Shown here: positions 10,370 to 21,928 of the stretch, one piece after another
How the letters are laid out: every line of letters begins with the position of its first letter
Numbering within the stretch: position 1 is the first letter of the stretch
Origin: Erodium maritimum
Lineage: Eukaryota; Streptophyta; Magnoliopsida; Geraniales; Geraniaceae
Assembly: GCA_963921825.1 (NCBI GenBank)
Contig: OY997588.1
Coordinates: 131,471,203-131,535,202 of the forward strand
Reading direction: 5' to 3'
Length of the DNA: 64,000 nucleotides
The notes under the pieces: model-generated
Databases searched by the model: none
What the model saw: the letters and a program-made list of their open reading frames with translations, nothing else
Told to the model about the DNA's origin: nothing
Made by a program: the position numbers and the translations under genes

Positions 10370-13300
10370 TTAGGTGGATACGCCGTAGTACATGTTTGGA
10401 TTTGTTATGCGATCTGGGCTTTTAGCTTGCGCAATGGCCCATGTGTTGTCGCAAAATGGATTCACTGGGCTGGATGGGTTTTTAATTACACCCAACCCTG
10501 CCGTGAATTTCCAAATCCACATAGCCTCCTTAGCTGCCTCTGCAGCATCCATGTACTTAGCCTCTATTGTAGATTCGGCAATGGTATCTTGCTTTACGCT
10601 CTCCCAGCTAAAGCTCTGCCATTCAACATAAACACATATCCTGACTGACTTCTAAAGTCATCTGGATTTGTCTTGGAAAACTAGCGTCTACTCATCCTTC
10701 GACAACTAGTTCAGCATCATCTTTCCCCCGGGTTAGACTGATGTCTACTGGTACAACATAAGGCTTACGAGACGTCCGGTCTCATACATGTCATGACATA
10801 TATGATCGATCCTGCCCCCAGGCGTATAGAATTCTCATCATCCTTTTCAGCTCATCAGGTGTCTTAGGACACTGAGTCTTGCTGAGGTGAATGCCATGAG
10901 TAGTGGGTAAGAGTCCTTTCTTTGAATCGAGCATTAAGAATCTACTCAATGCCTTGTTCACATAGGTTCCCTGAATTAAATCCAAGACCCTCTTGATGCG
11001 ATCTCTACATATCTTAATCCTTAAGATATAAGAAGCATCGCCTAAGTCCTTTATTGAAAAACACTTCCTCAACCAAGCTTTATTCTCGTGCAAGGTTGGG
11101 ATGTCATTTTCAATGAGAACCAGAAAGGTAATCTTGCTCCCACTAGCCCCTTCTTATAAACGCAAGATTCATCCTCGTTCTTGATTAAGCCAAATCCAAT
11201 TACAGCTTCATCAAAACGAAGGATCCAACTCCGAGAAGTTCGTTTCAATCCATAAATGGATTTCAACAACTTATAAATATTTCCCTTGTTCTTCGGATCG
11301 TCAAAACCTTTGGGCCGAGACATACAAACGTACTCAGTTAAATTTCCATTTAGGAAAGAGGTTTTGACATCCACTTGCCATATCTCGTAATTATGATACG
11401 CAATTATGTCAAGAAGAATTTGGATCGATTTTGACCATAACCACTAGGGAGAAGGTTTTCTCATAGTCAATACATTGGATCTGCCTATAACCTTTCGCCA
11501 CTAGTTGAGCTTTGTAGGTCAGAGGGTTGCCGTCCATGTGCATCTTCACCTTGAAGATCCATTTGCATCCAATGGTCCTCACACCACTGATCGGATCAAC
11601 CAGTTCCCAGCTCAGTTGTCCGACATGGATTGCATTTCCTCCCTCATGGCTCCCAGCCATAACTCGGAGTCGGGCCCATCCACGACTTCCTGAAAGGTGG
11701 CTAGATCATCGTGATCCACCATGACTTCATTGTCACCTCCGGATACCATATCTTGGAGGTGGAAGATTGATCCTTTCAAATCGCCTAGTACCTTCCGGAA
11801 TTGTAACAGGAATTGGTTCTTACTCTACGATAATCTCTGGCTCTTTTCTACTGGGTTGTCAATTGGTTTAGACAGATCTGTACCATCCTAAATTTCTTCG
11901 AGATGCACAATCCTCCCAATGACGTCTTTGGAAACAAAATTTCTTTTCCATAAAGACCCCATCCCAAGCGACGAACACCATGTTGTCACTAGGATTGTAG
12001 AAGTAGTATCCCCTTGTTGCTTTGGGATACCACACGAAGGTGCATATCTCATATCTTGGTTCGAGCTTAGTCAAAACCAAATGTTTCACATGAGCCTCGC
12101 AACCACAAATCTTTAGGAATGACAAATGGGCATCATCCCGTACCATTTTAAAATGGTGTCCCTTCCACACGCTTCGTCGAAGCCCGATTCACTATGAATG
12201 CGGTCGTCTCTAGAGCATAACCCATGAAAGAGATTGGGAGATCAATCCAACTAATCATGGAATGGACCATTGTCTAACAATGTATGATTTCTCCGTTTGG
12301 CTACACCTTTTAACTACAGTGTCCCAGGAGGAGTCCATTCCAAAAGGATCTTATTCTCTTTTAGATGATCTAATAACTTTGTGGTCAAGTATTTTCCACC
12401 TCGATCCAATCAAAGTGTCTTAATACCTTTGTCGAGCTGGTTTTCTACTTTAGTCTTAAACTCTTTTAATTTATCAAAAGCTTCAGACTTATGTCTTACC
12501 GAATAGACATAACCATATTTACTGTAATCATCAGTAAATGTGATAAAGTAGCTAAAACCCCTCCTGGCAAGTGAACTTATTGGTCTACACACATTCAAGT
12601 GTATCAGCCCCAATAATTCACCCGCCCTTTCATCGCGATCGATAAAGGGCACTTTAGTCATTTTGCCCATCAAACAAACATTGCACCTATTGATCGAATG
12701 GAATTCGAATGAACCTGAAAGCCCGCACTTCTGAAGTGATGATAGGCGCTTCTTGTTTATGCGGCCCAAGTGACAGTGCCATAACAGAGTTAGGTTTAAA
12801 TCGTTGGATTTAGACCTCTTGGTATTAATGTAATATATAGAACTTGAGGCATTGTTACCCATATCTAATATGTACAATCCCCCAACCAAGTCAGTACTGG
12901 TATAAAACATATCATTGTATAGAACATTGAAAACTCCATTTCCAATATTAACATTATATCCTTCCTTGTCAAACACGGATAGAGATATAATATTCCCACT
13001 AAAAGTAGGTATGCAATATACATTATACAATACTAAGACAAGGCCTCTTGGAAAAGCAAGACTCATGGATCTTACAGCAGTTGCCACAACTCTGAGGTCC
13101 ACTTCGTGCTTTCCAAACCTCTCCTACTTTCAGCCACCATATATTAGTGCATGTGTGAGATTCAGTCCTGGTATCTAATACCCATGAATCTTTGTAAGTA
13201 GAGAGATGTAGCTCTATAGAGTTAATACCAGATGAAGGCACGGTCCCACCGCTCTTCCTTAGATCGTCCAGGTTTCCTGATGAAGACCCAGTCCTACTGC

Positions 13301-13731
13301 CCTTCTTCAGATCATCCAGGCTATTTGATGAAGGCGCAGTCCCACTGCCCTTCTTCAGATCAGCCGTGAACTTCCTGTAATCCCTGTTCCAATGACCAGG
13401 TTGTTGGCAGTAGAAGCAGACATTCTCAGGTGTCTCATCTTTCATTCCAAGTACGCATGGGCCCTGCCCTTGCCACTTTCAATTCCCTTGTTGACCATCA
13501 GAATATCCTTGGATCCCAGATCCCTGATATATTCTTCTCAGCAGTTAATGACACTTAATGTAACTCTGATATGGTCCTAGAGACAGCCTTGTCAAGGACA
13601 TATTCTTTGCGTTCAGACTTGAGGACTATCCTCAAAATTCTGTACCAGTCCAAATAGTTTGTCCCATTTAGCTTGTCCTTGTCAAGAATGGTTTTTAATG
13701 ACAAACTATTAATGTTCGCTGAATTTGCCAT
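10370..13731 (-). pseudogene. Copia gag-pol relic, minus strand
   Basis: The gag ATG is at 13731-13729 (MANSANIN...). A stop interrupts after 'ISELH', and most of gag is missing before the zinc knuckle, which reads CFYCQQPGHWNRDY with Tyr in place of the last Cys. The protease motif reads WVLDTRTESHTC instead of a D-T/S-G triad. Integrase (about 12300-13100) shows LWHCHLGRI with the second His changed, HLNV where the first catalytic Asp should be, LDRGG (second Asp kept), then a stop and GVAKRR where the catalytic Glu should be. RT (about 10800-11660) keeps VDVKT.FLNGNLTEYV and SIYGLKR, but the YVDD segment is absent. RNase H reads EAKY where EAEY is usual. Several frames are shifted. It cannot encode its own machinery. 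Nearly all the same lesions recur in the plus copy at 28488-31865. Confidence 0.85.
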
Positions 13732-15286
13732 TTGATCTACAACAGATAAAATTCAATCAGTAAACTGAATAAATTTTATGAAGATCAAGCTTAAACACCA
13801 ACAATCGATTCTAAACCTTTAGAATCTGAAACCAAGATCCTTGATTCACTCGATTAAGCTGAACTAATGCTCACCACTTAATCGAGCTATGTAGGTAGGA
13901 CTCCATCCAATCACATCCAATGTGACTCTAGGCTAGGGTATGTACTTATGTACACGGCTTCCCTATCTATTACCCTAGCTCAATCTCAGGCTGAGAATCG
14001 TAGTCCGGTCCACCAATTCTCAACTATGGCTCGTCACTATGTAGGTGCTCCGCTAATGCGCACGACACCCACATATGTCGTCCAAACTTACTACCCCGCT
14101 TTCCCATGGATGCTCCGCTAATGCGCACTACACCCATAGGACGGGGAGGTAGTAAGGTGTTGATAATTGGGAGGTATCGGACATGACCCGTTTTTACTTG
14201 TCCGGTTGTGTTTAAAACTTTGACACATCCTAGATGCTATGAGCACATCAACTACATTCCAAATGCAATGATGCCTCAAATTACATCCAATGTAATTCTT
14301 CCTTCGAACCCGTCAACTATATCCAATGTAATGACGATTCTAAGGGCTCACACACAAGGATTAAAATTCCAATTTTATCTTTGCATGTGAGGTGATATGC
14401 TCGGTAAATAAAGTTAAGCATGCAATTCTAAAACACATGGAATTAGTCATGCATAAACTAAACAAAGCATAAAGCGATAAATGTGCACATAATAGCCCCC
14501 TAAACTAACTCCCACTAGCTTCTTGAGCTCCACCGACTCCAAGCCGATGCCAACACCCGAAAAGCCACCAAATCACTTTTTCGCCCTTTCTTCGTCTTGA
14601 GTAAAATATTACAATTTAATACACGACTCGCAAGTCGGGAATAAATAAATATTACAAACAAGTGGTTCGACGACCACACCTTGAAAGAATAATTACACGC
14701 TAACTCTAACGGCTCGCAGGCCGTGAAAAGCGATAAATAATTAAATCGAGCTCGGGGCTATTATGTACACCATGCCAACATCACATCACACATCATGTTA
14801 TCAAACAATCATGTTATCAAACATCATGTGATTTTCCGGTTTTATTTAATAGCCAAGTTTCGAAAATTTTTGATGCTCGGTTTATCGAAACCGTTCAAAA
14901 ATGAAACTTTTGAACATTTGATCTTCGAGTTTGTCATGACGGTTCCAAACTCGTCATAACTAACAAAACGGTTTAGCCTTGGCATATCAACCATCCAATG
15001 GTCATGCTTGGCCTAGCTCCGTCCAACGGAGCCCCGTTCGGTCCCGGTTTCGGCTCCCCGAGAGTCCCGCTCCCGAGACCCGAAAAATCAAATTTTTTTC
15101 AAAATTTCCAGATTTGAAATGATTTTCAAAAATTCATTTTACATGCATTAAATCCATAAACAAGAATTAAAAACAAGTTATCAAACAATTTAGCAAAACA
15201 ACATGCCAAAAACGAAACTTTCAAGCAAAACCGAAACTTTGAACACCGTCTTGTGAATCCCGAAGGTAGCACGGCTCTGATACCAC
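13732..15286 (-). other. Long untranslated leader of the minus copia element, with primer site
   Basis: About 1.5 kb between the gag start and the 5' LTR with no coding capacity; it matches the leader of the plus copy. The primer-binding site lies at 15273-15285 (reverse complement of TGGTATCAGAGCC). A pair of 'gtgcgcattagcggagca'-type repeats occurs near 14051-14127 (reverse strand). The first base of the adjoining LTR (15287) is G instead of T. Confidence 0.75.
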
Positions 15287-16963
15287 GGTTGGGTCTCGAG
15301 GTAGGGTTTGAGATGAACCAACTCGCAGCGGAAAATCAATGAAAACCAAGAGACGATTAAAACCATGAAGAATGGATTCACAAGAGAAAAATTCAGCACT
15401 AATTCTTACCAAAACAAGAATACCGGGTAACGAATGATTGGCTTGAGTCTCCAAGACGCCTACGTATCCACATGGGAATCAAAGCCACGTAGTTCTTCTC
15501 TTTGAGGACTCAAGAACACAAAAATGGAGGTGGAAACTTGCCAAACCCGAAATTGCAAGGGAATGGGGAGAGAAGTTGTGTTTCCTATTCTTGTCTTGTG
15601 TTTGTTATGTTGAAAAAAGATGACTTAAACATAACAAACCCCATACTTGTCCAACTAAAGGCATGACACAAGTATGGTGTCAAGTAAGGTGTAAATAGGA
15701 CAAAGTATGTCTAGACAAGATTGGGTTAGGTGGTGAATCACCAACACCTTAATCCTTATCTTCCTTACTTAGTACTAATTAATGAAGACTTGATTAATTA
15801 GTTCTATGGGCCTTGGTTGCATAGGCCTTTCATGGGCCTCTTGGAACATGGCCCGTGGCCATTTCCAACGAGGTCCCGTGATTCGCTCATTGCCTCCAAG
15901 GCCTTCCATACCGGAAATGTCCAACATTATCCGACGCGATCAATCCCAAGACTCCAAGCCTTGTCTCGATCCGTAAAGTCCTATTCACTTATGGGCACAT
16001 GACCCAAAACCCAGTTTTGGTCATGTCCCGAGACAACTCCCTTTTGGCCATTCTCCATAAATGTGTCAATGAGTTTCATCCTCCAGTGTGACCCTTAGGT
16101 TTATGCATGTCAATAGATCAACGTAAAATCCCATTTTAGTTGATCCTATTTAAGTGGAAACTAACGAGACTTTAGTATTGCCTGACACTGCATAACGAAT
16201 CGACCCTGTCGATTCTAACCTTTCCGTCGTCCCTGTCATTATCCTTTTATCTCCGATATCCTGATTGAGATAAGGCATAGAGCCGTCATCCTTATTATTC
16301 TCAATCACTGTTCCTTGATATGTGAGATGACTGAATATATGATACCCAGTATCATGCGCATGGCCATGCTATTCTTTCAGTCACTCTCGATCAAGTGGCC
16401 GAGAACCGATATCTTTCTCATACCTCAGTATGAGGGATAAATCCCTTAGCCGTCTTTCGTGTCACTCATGTAGCCCGTCCCCAAGCCAATCCTGGCCGTT
16501 ATGGAAGCCCTGTTACGGACAACGTTAGGCTCAGGTCAAACTCAGTTGTTGACTACATAGCGATCACAAAGACTCCTTGGTCTAAGGATACATGACAAGC
16601 TACTACAAAGAATATGTTCATGACTTGATCTATGGCACATATTCATGTCGGGTCATCCAATATCATGTCCCACATTATATCTATGATCAGAATCCGGAAT
16701 CCCATTCCAATGACTAACAGAACGTAAGCCATAAAGAGTCATCTTTCATACTAGTCGCTTCTAGTGAAGCTTTGTTGACTAGGGACCCATCGAGTGTGAT
16801 CTATCTCGATCTATGGTTCTATTCGCATGGTGGGCATAGATCAGAGCACACATCGATATATTACTCCAACAGATAAGTAATATATAGTCGCTTTAATTTT
16901 ATTGCTAACGATGATATATACATTTGGACATTTAGGATTGAACTACGGGCACTAAGACTAACA
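15287..16963 (-). repeat. 5' LTR of the minus-strand copia element
   Basis: It matches 8517-10203 nearly base for base, with a deletion around 15366 and scattered transitions. Its terminal CA (minus strand) is mutated to CC. Confidence 0.9.
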
Positions 16964-18314
16964 AACTACATTGCTCTCTTTTAGAGGTGGGATTACTTTG
17001 ATCAAGTCAACTCTAAGAGCCCTCCCACTCTACTATTTCTCTATCATTAGAGCTCCTAAATGACTAATCAAGTCCCTGGAAAGATGGGAAAGGAAATTCC
17101 TGTGGCATGGGACCCTAAATGCCAAAACCTTTTGCAAATCAAGCTGGAATACTGTCTGTAAGTCCAAGGAAGAGGGAGGTCTGGGGATAAAGAGTCTCAC
17201 CCTTATGAATATCTCCTTACTATCTAAGTGGTGGTAGAGATTTGCCCTTGAAAGGGCCTCCTTTTGGAAGTTAGTAATCTGTGGCAAATTTGGCTGGAAC
17301 TCCTCAGAATGGGACTTATCAAACTTTAATGAGCTTGGTCAAGGAAGCTTTATGCAATATATCTTAGCTCTCAATAATGATCCTAGGTTCTCTGGGCTCT
17401 TTGGTTTATTAGGACTCTCTTGGACTTTGGGGGATGGGCAAAGGATTCTTTTTTGGGGTGATATTTGGTGGGGAGAGATACCTCTCAAGACCCTATTTCC
17501 TAGACTTTTTCTATTGTCTCAAACCAAGAAGTTATTAGTTTCTGAAACTTGCTCAGTCTCCTCCTGGGATCTTAAGTTCAGAAGGGCTCCTAGAGGCAGA
17601 GTTGAATCTGACTGGATGTCTCTTCAATTCATTTTCAATGGTGTTCATTTGCATAGTAGACCTGACTCCTTGGTTTGGTGTGGGGATCCAAAGGGGTTTT
17701 CAGTTAGAAAAATGTACTCTTTGCTGCAGCAACAAGCTATAACCTCCATCTTAGATTTTAACTGGTCAAAACACATCTAGTCTCCTAGAATCCATCCCAA
17801 GATCTCAACTTATTGTTGGCCTGCCTGCCATGAAGCAATTCCTTCTAAATGCTTCCTTGATGCCAGAGGAATGTCTTTATCCCTTCAAGATTAGCTCTGT
17901 AAGTACTGTAACTGGGACTTTGAGGATGGACCTCACCTTCTTCTTCACTGTCCTAGAGCTTGGAATACTTGGTGCTTAATTACTCATTGGTGGGGAGTCA
18001 CTTGGGTTACTCCACCTAACTTGAAGAGCCTATTATGTTCTTGGCCTACCCTTATAAAGAGCAACAACAAGACCCCCTGGAAAAATCTAGCTCAAATTTG
18101 TTGTAGGCAGTTATGGTTGGCAAGGAATTCTTTATTATTCAATGGTGAGATTCTCCAAGCTCCTGAGATCTTTGCTAAAATTAAACAGCAAGCCTACTGT
18201 TGGGAGGTAGCCAAATTTAAGAACTCAAAGTTATATTTCTCCTTCTCTCAATGGGATCTTTCTCCTTTATCCTGCTATGCTTTGAGATCTTCTACTTCAG
18301 TTTGGGTCTCTTAG
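16964..18314 (+). pseudogene. LINE ORF2, C-terminal half after the copia insertion
   Basis: It resumes the LINE RT thumb region with 'LLSFRGGITLIKS', then 'WERKFLWHG' and 'SKEEGGLGIKSL', followed by the zinc-binding C-terminal region (zf-RVT type) with LGDGQRILFWGDIWWG, then HPKISTYCWPACHEAIPSKC and a WLARNSLLFNG end. Several Trp positions read TAG or TGA (for example near 17058, 17237 and 17778), a G-to-A decay pattern. The frame ends with TAG at 18312-18314. Confidence 0.85.
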
Positions 18315-19289
18315 CCCTTTTCTTGGAGGGGAGCCCTGTTTGCTTGAGCTGCAAGTAACTTCTGTTGGTGGGGTTCTGGTTAACTTGAGCCTCAAGTAAG
18401 CTTCTGAAGGTGCTTGCAAGGTTCTGTATCTGGTATTCTGATCCTAGTTCTCTCCTATTTCTGGGGTGGGTATGGGAAGGGTTCTTGGGAGGGTTTGGGT
18501 AGTGATTGTGAGTTTGGTAAGGTAGTTTTAGGTTGTGGTGTTACTTCTTTTGTAAGTGTGGCTCCCTTTTTCCTTTCCCCTCTACTTTGGGTGTTGGGTA
18601 GTTCTCTCTTCTAGGTTGAGTGATTTGTTTCCCTTTTGGTTGCAGGTTTTTCTCAGCGCATGTGTCTCTTTATTGCCTGGTCTTCCCCTTTCAGGAGCAG
18701 TTTGTCTCCTTCAGCAAAGGCTCCCATTTTGTTCTCCATCTTAACTTGGGAAAGCCTGCAATCTTTGTTTCAATCCTTCTTGGTTCAAAAGCCTACTCGG
18801 AGTGCAAGTCCATTCGGTCCGCAAGCTTTCTTGGAGTGCAAGTTAACTCTGTTTAGCCTCATCTCATCTTTCAGTTCTAAACAAGACGATCACTTGCAGC
18901 TGGCATTCAACATTTTGGAGCTCAATCTCTCTCAGTTCGTTGGTCTCCAATCTTCACTCATAGCAGCTCCATGTTTGGCTTGCTTTCCTTCATCTGCAAC
19001 TCAATACCTAAGCTGACATTCAACATTTTGGAGCTCAATCTCTCTCAGTTCGTTGGTCTACAATCTTCACTCATAGCAGCTCCACGTTTGGCTTGCTTTC
19101 CTTCATCTGCAACTCAGTACCTAAGGTTGCTTTGTAGTTAACTCTGTTATGTATTACATTTCCCTGTTTAGCCCTCTAAAATTGGCATATGATCAATTGG
19201 GGGTAGTTTTTGGTTGAACTTAAGCATGTTCTGTTTTGCCCTCTTTCCCCTCAAAAGAGGGTTGGTTTTAATGAATTCTATTTGTCGAT
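18315..19289 (+). other. LINE 3' UTR
   Basis: Noncoding T-rich tail of the LINE, ending with an A-run at 19290-19296. It contains a 113-bp tandem duplication listed separately. The ORFs here overlap in several frames and look accidental. Confidence 0.7.
18904..19129 (+). repeat. 113-bp tandem duplication in the LINE 3' UTR
   Basis: The unit starting 'cattcaacattttggagc' at 18904 repeats at 19017 with only a few mismatches (for example tggtctcc/tggtctac and ccatgttt/ccacgttt). Confidence 0.9.
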
Positions 19290-19815
19290 AAAAAAAGTGC
19301 ACACAGAACGTGTAACTAGTGCACACCCAATCTGCATCAAGTGCAGTTATTAAAACACTACAAAAAAGACGAAAGTAAAAAAACATAGTCGAATCAGATT
19401 CGCCACCGTCTGACAAGGGACCTTGACCCGAGGAATCCAGAAAACACGAGCTCCAGATCCCCGGTAAAGGTAACCGTTCAGGCTGGATCTACAGCGTGAC
19501 GAGTCGCCGGAGCTGCCCACCACCGCTCAGACCCACCTTGCGAGTCCGTTGGCACCAAAACAACATCAGTCGGAGACGAAGACAGACACCGGAACACGAA
19601 ATTCCGACGCCGGCCCCGCCTTGAGAGGAGAGGGGGGGAAGGGGGGTACGGGAGGGGGGGGGTGAAGCAGGGGGGAAACGGTGCAGAAGAACAAGAGGAC
19701 CTACCGGTGACGTCCATGGCCGCATACCATGGCGTCGCCGGCAGGAAACAGATATCTCAAAGGGGAGGGGGCGGGGGCTAGGGTTGAAGAGAGGGGTTTG
19801 CGTCTGCGTTGAACC

Positions 19816-20295
19816 AATAATTTGTAAAGATGTTAAAAACATTCGATGATGTGTTACACCTGTTTATCCGTCCGTACCACTATTCATTTACAGTGGATCG
19901 GATTTTTGTTAATCCGCAATAACATGGGGAGATTGTGGATTATAATAATTGTATTCATGAACGATCTGCTCGGCTACTATAACCAAGGATAATTCCACTT
20001 CAGTATCCTAAATATTCCGTTTTTCATTTTGAATACCCTAAATCTTTATTGTGTCACCTCAGTACCTTAAAATTTCATTAATTCATTTAGAGTATCCTAA
20101 ATATTTTTTGTGTCACCTCAGTACCCTAAACTTTTATTAATTTCATTTTAGTACCCACCATTAACTGTACCTTAAATTTAGTTGTTAGTGAGGGGTATTA
20201 TGGTCATTTAACCTATTTTGAATGAAAAATCAGATGGAAAGTTAACGTTTATTTATTTGGTTACTAATTAACCTGTTTTCCGCTTTTGGACTAAT
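19816..20295. other. Spacer with a degenerate tandem repeat
   Basis: No gene is seen. Between about 20000 and 20160 a unit of roughly 55-65 bp containing 'cctcagtaccctaaa' and 'atcctaaatatt' repeats two to three times imperfectly. This abuts the 9-bp duplication of the second Mutator-like copy. Confidence 0.5.
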
Positions 20296-20304
20296 TATGA
20301 GAAG

Positions 20305-21642
20305 GAGGAGAATCAAATACAAACCATGTCTTAACCTAAAAACTAGAGAACCAATCTAAGTCATCTATTTCAAGAATGGATGGATGAGATGCAATTGAGT
20401 AGTTGACTTGTTGACTGCAAAAAAAACAGCACTTTTTAGTAAGTGGTAAGGGCTTTTTAGTTAAACTATCATATATTTTTTTTAATAAATTCACTAATTT
20501 AATTTTTCCCGCTTCGTTTAAACTCCGATTGGCTTCAAACTTGCGTCATTAGTTTTTTTTAAGGGCTTTAAATCAAGATCAGTCATGAATATTTTTTGAA
20601 GCACGAAAAAAAAATATTTTGGTGTTGATTATTTTTTAAAAAAAACATGGGTAATTTTTATCAACACTTTGCTCTGGATTTATCAACACTTTTACACTGG
20701 TTTTATCAACACTTTACACTGGTTTTATCACCTCATTTTCCAAAACTGATCATAATTTTATAACTTCATCGCGTGCTTTTTCTGAACACTAGTTTTATCA
20801 ACAGTAAACATTAGGTTTATCATTCAATTACGTGTGTTTTATCACCCTCATCACACGTTTTTTTGAAGCACAATTTTTTTTTTCGGGGCTGGGTTTAAAG
20901 AAATTATATCTGGCTAATTTTTATCAACAATTTGCTATGATTTTATCAACTATTTACACTTGTTTTATCAACACTCTACACTGGTTTTATCACCTCATTT
21001 TCCAAAACCGAACATGATTTTTATCATCTCATCACATGCTTTTTATGAACATCAGTTTTATCAACACTAAACACTATGTTTATCATTAAATTACATTTGT
21101 TTTTATCACCTCATCACATGTTTTTTTATCAACGCTAAACTCTAGTTTATCACACTTATTATCAAAATTGAACATGGTTTTTATCACCTAAGTACATGTT
21201 TTTATCAACATTTAGCACTAGTTTGATACCTCCGATATAAAACATTTATTAGTGAAGATTTATCAACACTCAACATTATTTTTATCACCCCGATATACAT
21301 TTTTATTTTCGTGTTTCAAAATATATTCATGATTGATCTTGATTTAAAGCCCTCGAAAAAATAAAAATATTGGCGCAAGTTTGAAGCTAATCGGAGTTCA
21401 AAGGAATAGGAAAATATTAAATTAGTGAACTGATGAAGAAAAAAATGGGAACTTGTCCACATGGCACCATGCTTTTACAATTATGCCCTTGGTTGTGTGA
21501 GAAAGGATGAAAGTGGCGTAAGTTTGGGTGAAATTAAGGTGATGAAGTGGCATCATGGTGAATGTTGGATCTTAGGTGTGTGTAGCTAGGATTGGTTCTC
21601 TAGTTTTCAGGTTAATAGTGGTTTGTAGCCGATTTCACATCT
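20305..21642 (+). mobile_element. Mutator-like non-autonomous element, copy 2 (longest TIRs)
   Basis: A perfect 9-bp duplication TATGAGAAG lies at 20296-20304 and 21643-21651. The inverted arms extend some 300 bp: the left arm to about 20620 and the right arm from about 21300. Both share, in inverted orientation, 'cgtgcttcaaaa', 'gatcttgatttaaagccc', 'gcaagtttgaagc' and 'aatcggagtt'. Between them is the same 'TTTTATCAACACT' array as in copy 1. No transposase frame exists. Long TIRs plus 9-bp duplications fit the Mutator superfamily. Confidence 0.85.
20645..21300 (+). repeat. Internal 'TTTATCAACACT' array of copy 2
   Basis: It has the same motif family and order as 1621-2275. The final 250 bp or so is almost the same in the two copies, while the proximal part varies. 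Confidence 0.8.
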
Positions 21643-21718
21643 TATGAGAAGTTGTCAAATTTTGATCCGAAAGAAAATGCGTTATTAAAGGTAAAACTTG
21701 AGATTTAACTATTGAACT

Positions 21719-21879
21719 TGTTAGTCCATCTATATTTTCCTTATAAGCACATTCAGTTATTTGTATTATAACTGCCTTTGTATGTGCTCTATATTGTAAC
21801 CGTGTGTAACTTCTATCTGCAACACTATATATAATGGAATACAAGGCAGGACAAGCAAGCCATTTTATAGAAACTGACA
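21719..21879 (+). repeat. 5' LTR of the 161-bp-LTR copia element
   Basis: It differs from the 3' LTR at three sites (ccttataag/cctaataag and tatgtgctc/tatatgttc). A probable TATA region 'actatatataatgg' lies about 50 bp before its end. Confidence 0.95.
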
Positions 21880-21891
21880 TGGTATCAGAGC
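21880..21891 (+). other. Primer-binding site
   Basis: TGGTATCAGAGC directly follows the LTR. It is complementary to the 3' end of initiator methionine tRNA, the standard copia primer. Confidence 0.9.
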
Positions 21892-21928
21892 CTAAGCACA
21901 ATTTGCTTTTTCCATCTTCTGCATAATC

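Larger units (their letters stand above)
8517..16963 (-). mobile_element. Ty1-copia element with 1.69-kb LTRs, minus strand, defective
   Basis: Two direct repeats of about 1.68 kb (8517-10203 and 15287-16963) flank a 5.08-kb interior read on the minus strand. A polypurine tract lies next to the left LTR and a TGGTATCAGAGCC primer site next to the right LTR. The flanking 5-mers GGCTA (8512-8516) and AACTA (16964-16968) are a plausible target duplication with two G-to-A changes. Removing the element brings the two LINE halves together at an in-frame RT segment (...LWQA / LLSFRGGITLIKS...). The LTRs differ by several substitutions and small indels, so this copy is older than its sibling at 25243-33705. 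Confidence 0.9.
3052..19296 (+). mobile_element. L1-type LINE, interrupted by a copia element
   Basis: The order is 5' leader, ORF1, ORF2 with endonuclease and reverse transcriptase, a 3' UTR of about 0.98 kb, and a short A-run at 19290-19296 after 'tttgtcgat'. The sequence AAGTGCACAC at 3036-3045 recurs immediately after the A-run at 19295, a probable target duplication with a few changes beyond it. A copia element occupies 8517-16963 inside ORF2. The 5' boundary is approximate because the end of the duplication is diverged. Confidence 0.85.
2782..19815 (-). mobile_element. Small non-LTR retroposon on the minus strand, split by the LINE
   Basis: The 3' end is a T run at 2782-2791 (the element's poly-A on the minus strand) followed by 'tgacgaaaagcggg', a typical plant L1-like tail in reverse. 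The 5' end lies near 19815, in a GC-rich segment reading 'ccctagcccccgccccc' on the minus strand. Imperfect target duplications flank it: AATAAATTGTATAA at 2768-2781 and AATAATTTGTAAAG from 19816. Both halves contain 'agtgcacacc'-type words next to the LINE insertion site. Without the inserted LINE it would be roughly 0.8 kb. No reverse transcriptase is present, so it would be non-autonomous. Confidence 0.6.
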
